Of a stretch of 64,000 bases of DNA, positions 25,901 to 40,100 are shown piece by piece. A program made the translations under genes and the position numbers. The notes beneath the pieces are model-generated. The model searched no databases. It was given only the letters and a program-made list of their open reading frames with translations, and was not told the DNA's origin. Source of the stretch: Lunularia cruciata (taxonomy: Eukaryota; Streptophyta; Marchantiopsida; Lunulariales; Lunulariaceae); the NCBI GenBank assembly GCA_948567375.1, contig OX419761.1, positions 43,712,501 through 43,776,500 on the forward strand, in the 5' to 3' direction. Each line of letters opens with the position of its first letter. The stretch's first letter is position 1.

Positions 25901-28900
25901 TGCACTGGCCAGTTTCGGGGTCAGTGGGCAACTGAACAAGCTCCACAGGCCCAAAAGGCTCGAACACCTGCAGCAAATAACTGGATTAAATTGATGACCG
26001 CGAAGTCAGCATGACAATACGTACTTAGACAAAGTATAAGAATCGATCCTGGAACCCACGGCTGATTACCACCCAGACGGTCAGTACTCAACTTTTCCAG
26101 ACGGATAAAATATTCGAACCGGCACCGGCAGAGCATCTATGTTATCATAGACACCCTTCCGTGTGAAGGGAAGGGTGTAGCAGATGTTGAGTCCGGGGAA
26201 TAAAGCATTGATTGGTACAAAACGTTCTAGCAGCTCCTCAGGTACAATCCTCCGGTGAAAACAAGTAACACAGTCAGGATGATCGTGTGTGGCTGATCAT
26301 TAGTAGACAGTACCTGGCGAAGTTGATCCTCTGTCATGTTGAAGTGCAGGTTTCCAACATACAGGCGTCGGGCACCTCCTGAATATGGCCCGATATAACC
26401 ACCAGCCCCACCCGCAACAGCTGTTGTTGACTGAACCAAATTCTTTTCGGCTTCAGATGGCTTTACCATTACTGGCTGGCCCAGAAGAAGTTGGCCCGAC
26501 AATGCAATCGCCATGGGCACAGACATTGCGTCATAGAACTCAATGTACCTGGTCGCACACATACACTCTGCCGTTAAGAAGCTTTTATCTCAACAACTCG
26601 ACACGCAACCCAAGCGAATAACCTTAGACTTCGAGAAGATCAGTTCAACTGGATTAAATTTTAACTTTTGACTCATGAACAGATTCGTCACAAGAATTTA
26701 AAATAACAACTCCGGCGGAATCTCAAAACCTTCCTGAGAGTGGCTTCTTTCACAGACAAATTGCGAAAGCTTTAAAACCAGTAACTCTAGAATGACCATA
26801 CAATCTTTGGCTTTCTCGTTTCATGATCCTGACAGCATTGGCCTCCCCAGAGAGATATAACTGGATAGGATGTACTTACCCAACACCTTTGGACCTCCTC
26901 GAGTTTCGATCCATGATAAGCCGGACGTCGCGAACCTACATGGAACATAACCGTGGAAAAAATGCTCAGTTATTTTCCTCAACCACAACCGCTGTAGAAG
27001 CCACGTAAGACGCATGCTCAGTTGTTTCTTTCAAAGAGCGACTTCACATTAGCGTGTAAGTACAGTGGTAAGAACACTGTAAGCGACGCAGTCAGGGCTA
27101 GTGCCCCACAAACACCCTAAGTAGATCGTCATCAAGAACTTTTACTTTAAAAGGTGCTAACATCCACTAACCTTTCCAGCTCTGGAGAAAAACTCATACA
27201 CGTCTCGTTCATCCGCCTTCAAACAGATCTGAAAGCATGTAAAATTTGCAGGTCAGCTAGCATACAAAATGATACCACTGGAACAATGTAAGTAGAGCCT
27301 TGTATCATGACTGTCCAGTTTATTTTTCCAATCTCAGTAGTATTTTGCTTATTTACCAGAATACTCCTATCCCGCACGGGACGCACGAGGACAATCACTC
27401 AAGTGACTTATCGTGACCAGGAGACGCTAACAACGTAGAGACCCAAAAAAGTTGACTCTCAGAAAGGTTGAAGCACTGTCACTGAGGAGGTCCTGCCATG
27501 TAGCAACACTATATGATGAATGTCTTCACTTACGCAAACGCACCCATAGTGTACCCTTCTTAGGCAACCTCAAAGAAACCAGACACTAGCTCCATGACAA
27601 AGATATGAAGGGGCTGAGGAAACGGACAAACTGTTGAAAAGCTGTCCCCTTGATTCCGTTTCTCCCTTAATCCGAACAAATGTCTGAGCATATCTCTAGT
27701 TGTAGACTTTTCCTGAAATATTTGAGAACCACCGCCATGTCCGGACAGTGCCGGCTGTCACAGCATTCATCAAAGCATGGCTATCCTCACTCACAGAAAG
27801 AAATAGGAGCTTACACTGCCTGAAGAACAGCTAACTTTTTGACCAACAACTTAAACCTGCAGAAACCAAAAGCCCCAACCAACATGAAGTGTCCCTACAA
27901 ACAAACTCCAGGCGCTTAAGCCCCTTATAACAACTCAATGGAACCAGAAGCGCATTACTTCCAAAAACCATATCAACCGAGTCCTGCACGTACATATGGA
28001 ATAGATGCAACTACAATCAGTTTCTGACCGTTTCTTCGTGCTGAGGGACTAACATACAGTGTCCCCATATTTCGATCTTAGGAAACCTAAATTTAGGTAC
28101 TATCTGCTCCAAGACGAAAAGGAGACGCAAGCAACCAAGTCCCATCAAAACCGAATTTACAAAACAAATTATAAAATTCAATCCTTCGCTCTTAGAAAAC
28201 CGCGTTACATATAACTCGGCTGAAAATCTTGTCCTCTTTCGGATCACAGCCGGACTCCTCTGATTGAGCAGCTCCAAGAATAGGATGGAACTGAAGGAGG
28301 AGAAGGTGAAGGGCAAACAAACGCAGAGAAAGATGTACAGCGAACCAATGAGCATGGTATCTGGACTTCGACTATAAATACTTCTCGGCTCGCCCGGATT
28401 GGACTGGTACGGCAGACGAGAATGGATGACCTGATTTGTACCACGGCAACCAAATTTCTTGATTTTATCATCCCCCCAAGGTATATGAAGGTAACTCCCA
28501 CCAATTTACTAAAGCACCAGCTGAAAATAATGTCTTCACCCATCCTAACCCATACGTGACAAAACTTCGCTACTGGATTATTCCCAATAACAACAGAAAT
28601 ACTTCCTTAAACACTTTGATACTTTGTAAAATAAAAGGACCAAAGAAACAGACGTCACGACCATCTTCTTCAACTACAAGGATTAGAATGACTCGCGAAA
28701 ACTGGCAAGGTGTCCAAGGGAGATAAGATTGGAAGGGCTTAAAGGTAGCATGGATACGTAGTCAAACGCACTCATACGCGTGTAAAGTTCCACTCAGACA
28801 CTTACAGGAAAGACAGAACCAGGAAGCCGTTGGAATAACCCTAATTCCAGAGGTTTGTACTTGAACTTGAATTACCTGATATGCAAAAACCGTACGCTGA

Positions 28901-30016
28901 TCCCGTTCTGGGTCCGCTTCCGGTTCAGCTAATGCAGGATCTTCTTTCCTGTCCTTGGCTTCCCTCGACCTGCTGCGAAACAAGGGCCACAGCACAAAAG
29001 TCGTGTCAACGACAGAAGAAACCGGAAGTCACCAAGAGGTTAAAATCATACAACCATCGTCGACAAGAGGCAATGGAAGTGGAATGAGTGACATAGGAGT
29101 CATGCGGGCAAAACGCTAACAAGCAATTGCAGAAACTGGCAACGCTTTGATGGAAAGGCTGAAGGACTCAGGCTGGTAAGCTGCAAGGCAACTGTAACAG
29201 GGTAAACAAGATATTCAAATGTTACGAGCTCGATTGAGCATTCATGTGAACGCCTTCGAATATTGCCACAACTAAGACGAGGATTTACCGGCGTTCTCTT
29301 TCCCGATCCCTCTCCCTGTGACTTTCCCTCTCACGTTCCCTTTCCTTTTCCTTATGCGCCTCTCTCTCCTTCTCCCTTTCGCGGTCCTTTTCCTTGTCCC
29401 GGTGACGGTCCACCTCTTTGCTCTTTGCACGAGACCTCTCACGCTCTCTATCTCTGTCCTTCTCACCATCTCTGTCCTTCTCCCGAACTCGCTCTCTGTC
29501 GCCTCGGTCTTTCTCGCCCCTCTCCTTCTCTTTGTCGCTCCTCTCGCTTCTCTCTCTGTCGGGGCGATCCTTCTCGCCTCTGTCTTCCCGGTCCCTATCT
29601 TTCTCTCGTCTTTCTCCTCTCCCGCCTCGGTCTCGATCTCTGTCCGATTTCTCCTTCTCGCCTCTTTCACCCCTCTCTCGCTCCTTTTCCACTACCCTCT
29701 CCCTGTCCCGAGACCGATGTTCTGGTGATCTGTGCACTGACACCCTGCTACGGGCCCTATCTCTATCACCTCGATCTCTATCCCCTCTCTCCCGATCTCC
29801 ACCTCTCTCCTTCTCGCTCCTCTCTCGTTCCTCGTCTTCTGCACGAGTCCTTTTGCTCCTATGATCATGTCCGTGCCCATCATCCTCACTGCGCCTCTTG
29901 GAACTCCTGCTCCGGTCTCTCTCATCCTCTGCCCTGGTGCCATCCCCGTTGGACTCTTTCAATCCTTCGGGATTCTCCACCGTCTTTTCTAAGTAGTCAT
30001 ACTCGTCGAAATCCAT
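22931..30016 (-). CDS. RBM39: RBM39/CAPER (CC1-like) splicing factor, 13 coding exons
   Basis: Coding exons on the minus strand are 29289-30016, 28876-28972, 27172-27228, 26880-26935, 26314-26548, 25881-25967, 25669-25746, 25391-25474, 25081-25145, 24590-24848, 24351-24439, 23187-23301 and 22931-22972. All have GT/AG ends, phases agree, and the total is 663 codons plus a stop. The start MDFDEYDYLEKTVENPE is the family signature; an upstream in-frame ATG at 30034 is less likely. Residues 20-245 are an Arg/Glu/Asp/Ser-rich tract. RRM1 is about 269-344 (RTVFAYQ; KGVGYIEF) and RRM2 about 373-448 (LYVGNL; KGFGFVQY). An Ala/Pro linker follows, then a U2AF-homology RRM (about 569-655) with the diagnostic RWF at 638-640. 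Family role: a nuclear splicing factor whose third domain binds tryptophan-containing ligands in SF3B1 or SF1-type proteins. The arginine tract makes it longer than the roughly 530-560 residues usual in the family. Confidence 0.93.
27229..28875 (-). other. Long intron of the RBM39-like gene, splitting RRM1
   Basis: At about 1.65 kb this is by far the longest intron of the gene. It falls inside RRM1, directly after the RNP2 strand. It contains minus-strand open segments (for example 28,244-28,543) but no recognisable coding exon. In RBM39 and U2AF-type genes, introns in this region often hold unproductive exons used for autoregulation. That is family knowledge; nothing here proves it. Confidence 0.5.
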
Positions 30017-31090
30017 CACAGCGCGGCCCTTCAACAGCCCTTCATGGAACGAATACAGAACTCATTAGCTGAAGCTCAATACCTAATAGCAACAAACTCG
30101 TTTCCCGACTTCAAGTGCAGTGTCTGCCACAGATAACACGAGCATTTGCCAAGGAGACAACAAGTACTCGACCAGGGAAACAGTATGAACCTGGCCCGAT
30201 AATCGACAATAAGGGCGAATTGACCTTTCAGCAATAACCTCCGCAAGAATAACTGACGAAAGCAAAAGCCTTCCCTTGCACAGACTTTTCTACAAAACCC
30301 TAAACCTTCCGGAATCCATCTCAAACATATTTCTCCCGCCACGAAAACTCCGAAACAGACGACTTGACAGCCACTACAACCTATCCCGACACAAACACTC
30401 AAAACCCACGGTGCTCGTACCTATGACGCCTCGTGATGAAAGGCGAGGTACTCGTGGAGCAGCCCGCTTCTTCCTCACGCCAATGTGGAAGTGCTACCAG
30501 GGGAAATCGCACCGGGTAGTCGACGAGTAAACAATCACATGAGTCGGACGGACGACTCTTCGCACTAGGAGCGATGACTCCCTTCAATCGACAACAGGGA
30601 AGGTCAAAAGAAACCAACGACTCGGACCGAGAAAAGAAGCCCTAGGAACTTCGAACGAGAACCCGAGCCCGCTGCTCTGCTTCCCTTGTGGATCTCGTCT
30701 GTGGTCTCTCTCTTTCCGAGAACGAAAGCCGGACAGTAAGACAGACCTAGTTCAACTTCCCAACTGAACGAATGGGCAGCTCTAATCGAATCTTTACCTC
30801 TAAAGACAATGACTACGTAACACGGACTTGTGGGTATTGTTTTCCGTTGGACGGGGTTCACATCTTAGGGTTCAGGTTGGCGGCATTCAAAATATCTCCA
30901 GGAATTCGTCGTCCATCGTTTTCAAACTTAAGCTTAATTTTACTAGTTGGGATGCCCATGTTCTTCATGTGCGTAGTGTGTATCCATCACAATAACTTTT
31001 TCCGGAGCATATACCCTTTAGTAATTTGTAAATATAATGTATGTATTTCTTTCTTTCTCTATACGATGATTCATAAAGTTTAAGAATGAC
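30017..31090 (-). promoter_or_regulatory. Upstream/5' leader region of the RBM39-like gene
   Basis: The segment keeps gene-like base composition until about 31,000, where it changes abruptly to AT-rich DNA. It probably contains the promoter and 5' untranslated region. I cannot point to a TATA box or start site with confidence. Open frames here (for example minus 30,604-30,861) lack family features. Confidence 0.35.
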
Positions 31091-34000
31091 AGAATTACAT
31101 TGAATTATAAACTTTTTTGATGAAAAAATGTATAGTCTAATACAATTAAGTCATAAAAGATGGACTAAATGGGTACTATAAGTATTACAAATAGATTTCT
31201 CATGTATTTTTATTTTATCACCTTCAACTTCTACTTTCTACATTTTAGTAGAAATGAATTATTTCTTCATATGTGCGGTCTTTTGACTTTAGAGTTTATG
31301 ATCGTTTGTTGAAAATCTTTCTATGTGGTTTGATTAACAGTTGAACCTAGATCAAATATTATTTAAATCTCAAATTATATTTATATATAGGGTAAGCTTC
31401 AATGATGTTCTAGCTTTTTAGCCCTACATATAGGATTATTCTATTTATTAGGTCTTAATAAAACATTAAATAATCATTAACAGATGGAGTTTAATGTTTA
31501 GGGTATTATAGATTTAATATTTGATTGGTCCAGATTCGATAAGATTAGTAAGATTTATATCACATTCTATATGTGTTTATTAGTCTATATTGTGAATCAA
31601 TATATAAATTTATTTTAAAAACACATAGGTCTTAAATAGAACCACCGAGTGGTAGATAGATATTTGCTGCAAGGAGGTGCAAACGGATCACCAAAGTTAA
31701 GCGATGTTGTCGAAGCTAATGAATACCTTGGATTAAAATTAAAATTCAGTTTTCATTATTAGCCATCTATATATCTTTGGATATTTGGATTTTTTGCTCA
31801 TATTATCATCTAGAAAATATAAAACTCTTTCTAAATATAAGAAATAATTATTATTGAACAAATATTTTAAGTATGATATTTATCCAACCTTAATTTTTAT
31901 AAAAATTCAAAATTTTTGGATAGATGTTTGGTAAATATAAGTTTTAGAATATAGTAAAACTTCTTTATTATATTTCTATAATATAATAAGATAATCAATG
32001 ATCGTTATAGTTTTTTTCTTTAGGTTTGTGATATATAATGATGATTATATGATGCATAATTATGTAAAAAATGTATAATTATGGTCATTTATTATTTAAT
32101 AATATTTATAGTATAGCATAAATATCCATAATTATATTGTAATCAAGAAGAATCAATGAATATGCAAAAGTTAATAAAATAATTTTCCTTCAATATTTTG
32201 TAGTTAATTTTAGTTTAATAAGAACTACTAAAGATTCTCATGAGTACCTTCATGACAATAGTTTCATTTATACAACATGTACCTTTTAAATTTAACACTA
32301 AATGGCTTCTGATGGCACTAAATGGCTTGAAATTGACTCCTTTAGGTAGTAAGGATTAGCCAAGGCATGATGAGGTTAAAATTAATAACTTCATAACCTC
32401 TAGCCTTATTAGCTTTGTTGACAAAATTATAAAAAAAATTGAGTTGCTTATAAGTATCCAAAGAAAAACTGTGGATTTGGACAAATAATCAATATATATT
32501 ATTTTTGATAAATATATAAATGTAAGCTTTTTAATTTGATATGTATAGAAAATGTTAAGAATTCATGATTATATCATCCTTGATTTATGTATGATCAACT
32601 AAGATATTTGTATTTAAACAACTATTCTCTTTATTAAAACAATTATATCTCTATAAGTGAAAAAAATACTCACCTTATCTTATATTATATACCCTATATC
32701 TTATATTATCTTATATTATACTTATATCTTATATTATACTCATCTTATCTTATATTCACTTTTCCTATGCGGTCACCTTCTTCTTTCTTCTCTATTAGTG
32801 AAAAAAATACATTATCTTGTATGTTGAATCAGTCTAGAGGTCTTTGTTAAGCTTTATTAATAACATAAAGAGGAGAGAGTCTAAATGATATAATTTATTT
32901 TGCCTCAAATACACGATTTATACCTCTATTATTTATATCTTAGATAAAGAAGGTATGTGTGGTTGTGAATTCAATTCAATCACACTTGTCACTATAAGCA
33001 TGTACACGTGTAATCTGAAATAGATATTACTAAAGATATTCCTCATGTATATTAAGAAAGAGACATTTTTTGAGTGCATAGACTTCATATATCAATATTG
33101 GATTAATTTAGTATCACAAACAAATGAAAACTTCCTAAAGATGATTTAACATCCATAATAATTCATTTATGATAACAAAATATAGAAGCAATTCCTCACT
33201 CAAAATAAATTACATAGCCATCAAAATAAAAATTAAGATCCAAAAGATTTTACTCAGATCTAACAAGGGTAAGTAAACTTAATTCACAATCAACTTGCAG
33301 AAAATATTTGGATTTGGAATATTGATACATCTCTACAATTTAAGATATTACAATTTCAAGTGGATGATTAGTTCATGTTGTTAATTATACATAAACTACT
33401 ATTACCTGACTGTGTACTCACTCCGAATTGCTAGAAAATCATATCAATATCTCAATTGTTAGATATATAACAGTACTTGGATCAACAAACCTTGCTAAAG
33501 TTATATGTCCATGATAAAGTGATGTTAATTTCAAAATAGGTAGCCTAAGGAGAGAAGACTTATCAAACTCTTTAACTAATAGGTAGTTTAAAGGACTATA
33601 TTGACCACCAACTACCTTCTACTATCTTAATCCCTAATTATTTGTGAATCATGTTGATGTTCAAGATTGCAAGATATTGAAGAGCAATAAGATCAATAGA
33701 TATTTTCTACCCTATATCCACAATTGAGAGACATCATGTTTTTTGACTTTTGTACTCAATTTTTATATGTATTTGAGTACCTTACTAAGGCTTTGCATTT
33801 TAATATAAAGTAGATAGAGTAACATCAAAATGGATTCTACTCATCTAAATTCTTATAGATCTTGATGACTTAGAAAACCCATATATCAAACAATTTACAT
33901 ATCATTTATATCTTTTAAGCTAAAATACTAAGACTTTCCTCTTTGAAGTGAAGATAAAAAAACCTCAATAGTTTGGCGTGACCATAATTTCCATTAGATT

Positions 34001-36850
34001 ATTTTGTTGTGTATTACTTGCTTTCTACCCATTCAAATTACATATCCAAATTAAACAAAATACTCCATAAATATGATTACATATATACGCATCCATTATT
34101 ATGCACTTGAACTTGCTCTAAATGTAATATCTCACATTTTCAAGTCCCACAAAAGCCAATACCAATCTTCTAAATATTTGATTGAATCACGGGTGAAGCT
34201 CCCAACAAAATATCCTTAAAAAGATATTCAAAAAATTACACCAAACATTTAAAATAAGTTAGGAGTTCAACCAATATGAAACTTTTTGATATCAAAGGAA
34301 TGTTAGTTAAGTTAATGAGTAGACTAAAGATTTTGTTTACTACTCCAACTAGGTTCTTTGACATTGATTGAAGAATGTAGCTTAAGTAATAAGCAAGTAG
34401 ATTGTTTTGCCTAATAACAATGTATCTATATAGCTAACAAGTTACTTATATCAATATAAATCACTTACTATTTTCTCTGCTATTGATTGCTTCCCAAGTT
34501 CCATTGTATGAGGTAAATATAGAATTATTTTAGTGTAGATAATACAAAAATGGTCCTTTTTGTGCATTCTTTTTGACTCTCAATATCCTTTAGCCAGTTA
34601 ACGAATGCCTCTATTATATAAAGCTAAATATAGAATTCTTTCAAGGTGGATAATGGCAAAAATGGTACATTGTGTGCATCCTTCTTTCCTATCAATGCTC
34701 TTTAGCTCGTTATGAATACCTTTGGTGTTATCTTCATGGATAAAATTGTCTAAAAACTAGTTTCTTTGACTCTAGTATTTTAAACTTTATGGATCAATCC
34801 ACTAATTTGTGGTACAACAAACTATGCTTAACATATTAAATGTTATTATCAACGGTGATTTTATGATATTAGTCCTATTCTTTTATGTCATAGCAGCATA
34901 TTTGGTTGATAGTTACGTGAACTACATTAAATCAACAATCTACTTATTTATGTTTCAATAGTCCTTATTTTGGATATTGCTGCTTTGAACAATGTAGTAT
35001 ATTTGTGTTGGATATATTGCCATATAATGGAGTGAGACTTAATGGTAATTACAAACATGGTTATTATATGGGATTTGCACATCGTACTATCACACCAATA
35101 TCATGGTTGTTTGACATGAATGCTACTTAAGAAAAATATTTTGGAGAGAATACCTTCATCAACCAAAAAGAAACATTTTATGTACAATAATCCTACACAT
35201 ATCTCACTTTTGTGAAGTGATATTCGTACTTTTTCCCTATTTATGCTAACATGACCTCACTTACCATCACCGTCTTACAACCCATCTATTTTACTCATCT
35301 TAGACAAAATAAGTTTATTTGTCACAAAATTACCATTTTCTCGTTTTGAAATATCAGATTTTCAAAGTAAGAGATAATATTAGTGTAACAAACGATAATA
35401 GCAGCACAATAGATTGACAGATTAGAAACTTGTGATTAAGTAAAGCAACTTTGCTTGTATACCATAATATCTACTTTGCATTGATAAAATCCGAAGGTGA
35501 GGTAGATCGTTGTATTTTAGGATGTTCTTCGTCAACTTGGTTAAGTATGGCAGACTAAATACTTTGTACTGATAAAATCCTGAGGGGAAGTAAATCATTG
35601 TGTCTTAGGATATTCTATGTTTTTGATATATTCTTAAACCAAAGGCAGTGGATTTAATCTGCCCACTAGTAAAAGAGTATCCTAAGAAATTAAGAATATC
35701 TTTTGAATAATATCACACCAACTGCAATCTATATTACGAAGTAAATATCGTACAAAAGATAAGAATCATTTATATCATTCTGATATTATCTTAGCTCTAT
35801 ATGATTAGCACTCTTTGACTTATAACATTTAAATGAGAAAGGCAACTGTGCCACTCGGAACGAGTTTAATGATTCTGCATTGTTTGAAGTTTATTTTCAA
35901 ACAACCAAAATGTGCATATTAGTCCAATAATTGTCCTAGGTAGTTAAGACCGACCGTTTCACCTAGCTACAAATAGATTTCCATGTCAAAAGATATAAGA
36001 ACAAGAAATAATTTAAATTCGATTTAGTAATTATCTTAACTTATTTCTTGGTGAGAATGCTAGACATTTTGTAGAAATTACATTGTAGATAAACCCATAC
36101 ACCATGTTGACTTTTCACAGGATTTACGATTAAGTCAATCATCATCCTGAAGGAACTTCAAGCTCTCGAGCCAAAAGACACTAAAGGTTCTTACTTACTT
36201 CTATGATTTCGACAATCATCCTCGGCTGAGGGTGAGGATGTGGGTTTTGTTGCTTTTCGATGCATCTCTACGTGGTCATATTTGCAATTGACAGGTGCAA
36301 CCATTTGAAGCTTTTAAATAAGACGCAATCCTAGTTAAAGGCACATGACAGCATTCTTCACATCGTGATCGGTGCAAGAGAGAGTTTCACACTCGTGGAC
36401 GGTAAGATGTCACCTGCTCCTTTACGGTTAACTGTGCAATCCTCCAGAGACTTTACGCATTAATGGTAACCAATCCGTGTACTTTTGCCTAGACCAGTGC
36501 TCGAAGCCACTACCACTGAAACAATTCTAGCACGTCTTAGCTGATTTTGAATTGGGTTGACCATTTCGACCAGGTCGCTTGCATTGACATCTTTATTGAG
36601 CAGCAAACTTTTGGAAGATCTTTGGAGGAAAATCGCCAATTTACCCGAACCTTGGCTTTAAATTATGACATAAGAAAGCGGCCTTATGAGCCACACAAAT
36701 ATTGGCAACAGCTCTGAACTCTACACATCGCGAAGCAAAGCACAAACTAGCGTCTGAACTAGCTTGGTTCCGAAACTACTAAGGAAAATTGACAAGGCAC
36801 GCCGTAAGCCATCTAGCGGAAATCCCCAGAATGCCTAGCTTGTAGTTTTG
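31090..36850. other. AT-rich gene desert with decayed duplications
   Basis: No frame longer than about 60 codons exists and no gene is supported. I see a short-period ttatatctta-type microsatellite (about 32,670-32,760), a two-copy repeat of about 113 bp (about 34,511-34,735), a two-copy repeat of about 91-bp period (about 35,478-35,625), and a 5S-rRNA-like relic near 31,660. From about 36,160 base composition rises towards the next gene, but nothing is assignable before 37,150. Confidence 0.6.
31655..31735 (+). pseudogene. Possible relic of a 5S rRNA gene (or a 5S-derived SINE)
   Basis: The string ggatcaccaaagttaagcg, followed by ttg, cga and a final ggat at suitable spacing, resembles the middle of plant 5S rRNA including the internal box A region (aagttaagcg). 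A deletion of about 8 bp follows ggatc. The upstream part (gatagatat...ggtgcaaac) matches only weakly, and the 3' third is lost. It cannot be functional. Confidence 0.4.
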
Positions 36851-37151
36851 GCTGACTAAGCAATGACATGATTAGATCTCTTTGTGCCCATAAAGCAACA
36901 GGAGGGCTTGTCCTTGGAACATGGCGCAGAGAGATATTCGTTCGCATCTGTACATCTCGCACAGCGAAGTATCTGTTTCTAATGAATTACCAAATGTTAT
37001 CATGTTACAAGGGAAATCTGATTAAGAGAAGGGCGAGTAAATCTCTGGATAGCCAGAAGAGCTCCTGACATACTCTCTCCATACATCCGTTATCGCACCA
37101 GACTTTTAGAAGTGCCGAGCTGGTGCTTATGAGAGTCGCAGCCAGTCACTA

Positions 37152-40100
37152 TCACCCTCCATCTGGCTCCTTCGCCGTCTTCGACTGTTTGAAGACTCGG
37201 GCTGCGTTCGGGAATCGGGAGCCATCGCCAAAATCGGGGTCTGCTGCCACCCGTGCAGCAAGGTCATGGAACAGCACAGCCATGTATGCCTGCCAGACGC
37301 AGGATGCATCCATCCATCACCATACCCATATAGAAATGTACAGAACTATCCCTATTCACATACTACCTGACTTTCCTGAGAAGACCTTTGCGCTCATCTA
37401 TATTATTGATATGTAATTCAGAAACTGTTTCTCAGAATGTGAGCGAACACGCCACCACTAGTTACGCACATCATGAACTCCGAACTGACCGCTATAACAC
37501 GTATCTTACCTCTGCAAGCCCATCTGTCTCTGCAACCTGCTGGGCCAGTTCAGAAGCTTCTTCCTGCGGTGATCCATTGGTTCCAATAATCTGGGTTGCT
37601 ACATTTTCTGCTACGCTCCTCAGCACTTCCTCAGGTGCACCACCGTTCTCGAGCTTTTGCGCCGTCCCCTCCAAGTCTGTCTGCTTGATATTGACAGGCA
37701 CAACACGGAAATTCGTATTTAGACGAAGTTCCGGTCCATGAATACCAGATGGTTTATTCCAACATAGAACAACATGAAGCATTTCAAAGTATGTAGTGTA
37801 CAGAATAGTCTAGCTTGAGAAAGAAGATAATAACTCAGCCATGGTACCTACTCCGAATCAGTCTCCCTGTGACTTTTAACTGAATAAGTTGAAATCGTAC
37901 AACTTTTGGTATAATATGTGTGAATAGATGCAATGATGTTCAGTAGATCAAGGACCGGGTGTCAACCTTTTGTCGTTTTGCTGCAGGTGAGCCACGCACA
38001 TACACATCGCTAAATGGTCTTTGCGGGGCTGCAGACTGCTGCTGTTCCACATCAGCTGAAATAGTTTCGCTCCACTGAGCTGCCTCTTCCTGCCGACACA
38101 CAGACTCATCTTGGTGAGATCATCAAATCACCAGTGGAAAAGAATCCGTCTAGATCAAATTTACATTAGGTCCTATAAACTCGATTGTCCAGGAGCACTT
38201 TCTTCAATTGCCTCATACCTACCAAAACTTGATTGCACAGATTTACACCGAAATGTATTTGTTCTCGAAGCTGATAAGCTTCTGAGAAGATAAACAATTA
38301 CCTTCGGCTCCTAACACCACCTCTAAGAGACTTAGCTTGTTCTTAGCATTTTCCTACTTGAGCAGTGATAAACAAATTATGCGTCACAATTTCTAGGCAT
38401 ATTCACTAAGAATTAGCTTACGAACCTCACTAAGAGCCTCTCTCCATCTCCCAGTATCATTGGTTTGGCCCGGGCTATCTCTGGCTGCACCATCATCACT
38501 GTGCGTCATTACATTTTGAGTGCTCGGGGCCTGTTGACCTGAGCTGGTATTTTGCCTACCACCAAACATTTGGGATATAACAGGTAGCATTTGCTGCATA
38601 GCCCCACCAAAATCAAAGCCCCCTTCGCCACTAAGCCCAGAGAAAGGCTGATCCGAATTCTGATTATCCTCATTTCGAGCACCAGTCATGACTTGTTGCA
38701 TAAGATTCTCCATAAATGGACTCTGGACAATTTGGCCCATCATACCCCTCAGCACACCCGAAGGAAATTGTGCCTGCCCAGAGTTACCTTCACCCGCTCC
38801 CCTTGACATCAACTGTCCCATGAGATCTCCCAAATTACCACCTTCTCCACTTTGCGAAGTTCCAAGATTACCAAGATTTCCCAGCAATGGAAGCAGACCT
38901 TGAGTTAATTGTCCTAGGGACTGCTCCATAGCGCTGCCATCAGAAGTATCATTAGGCCTGTCCACGCGTGACACAAGGCTTTGGAGGAGGTTTTGAGCTG
39001 CAGAAGGTGCTTGCATCTGCTCATTGCCTCTAGGAGCAGATTGCCCACTACCTGCAACAGCAGCAGGACCAGTACTAGAGAACTGAGCTTGTCGCGGCTG
39101 TCCTTGACCACGCCTCCGGGCCTGCAAGCGAAAAAGTTCAATCAACTACGTTTATTCATCACAAACAGTGTGTTGATGCATTCCCTGTCGCATAAATAGT
39201 GAACGTGATGTAGAGATGTCTGTCGTTCACATTTCAGCTCCAGCTACTCAGTCGAGACTTAAGAACAGCAGAAACGAACAAATACCAACTATGAGATAGC
39301 CTACACAAGTCCAAACTGCTTACAGTGGAATTATTTTCGTTAGTGAAATCTTGACAGAATCTGACACACCTTAGAGATGATAGTTAGACCATGCCAATCT
39401 TGGCGCATGTTTGACTTACAACACTCAAAATGGCCAAAAGCTTACCCTGGAAGGAAGTGGTTGTAGACCTCCGAGGCCCAAACCAAGAGGAGGGTTGGCT
39501 GTTCTATCTTCAGCTCGCACTTGTGCCTGATCATCTCTCGATTCAGGAGGGCTCTCCCGTTCGTTTTCTCGACTGCCCTCGGGTAAATTTCGACCACAAT
39601 TCGGTTCTATGCTATTCCGGCCACGCGACTCTGAAGCACTGTCACTCCCATGTGCCACATCCATCTTTTCACCTGTTTGCACATCTGTCCCTATCCCAGA
39701 ACCATCCACTTGGCCTGGAGGAAGGACTTGACTTCCGTCTCCTTCAGCATGAAGGTTGCTAGGCTGTGCCCCATCTGTGCGTGCATTTGAAGCTCTTGCA
39801 CTACCAGATTCAGGCACTGTACTTCGATGGGTTACTGAGGGCTGCCCATTCACCTGTACAGCCACATCCGATCAATTGAATTAAACTTCTAAATTGTCTA
39901 CACCGAATGTAAGTGGAAGAAGCAATAATCCAAGATCTGTAGGCACCTGTTCAACATGAGCTTCCTCTTCTGGTGAGCGAGAATGTAGAATAGCAGCAAC
40001 CATCTGGTTCAGCAGTGGACCCAGAGAATCTGCAATTTCATGCACATCTTGTTGGGAGACACCTGAGCCACGAACTAAATTATCGGTAATTGCCCTTAAC

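Noticed and set aside
29263-30072. 269-codon plus-strand frame and other long frames opposite the RBM39-like first exon
   Set aside because: They are mirror images of the Arg/Glu/Asp-rich exon; biased codons remove stops on the other strand. The minus frame carries the family signature and splice sites.
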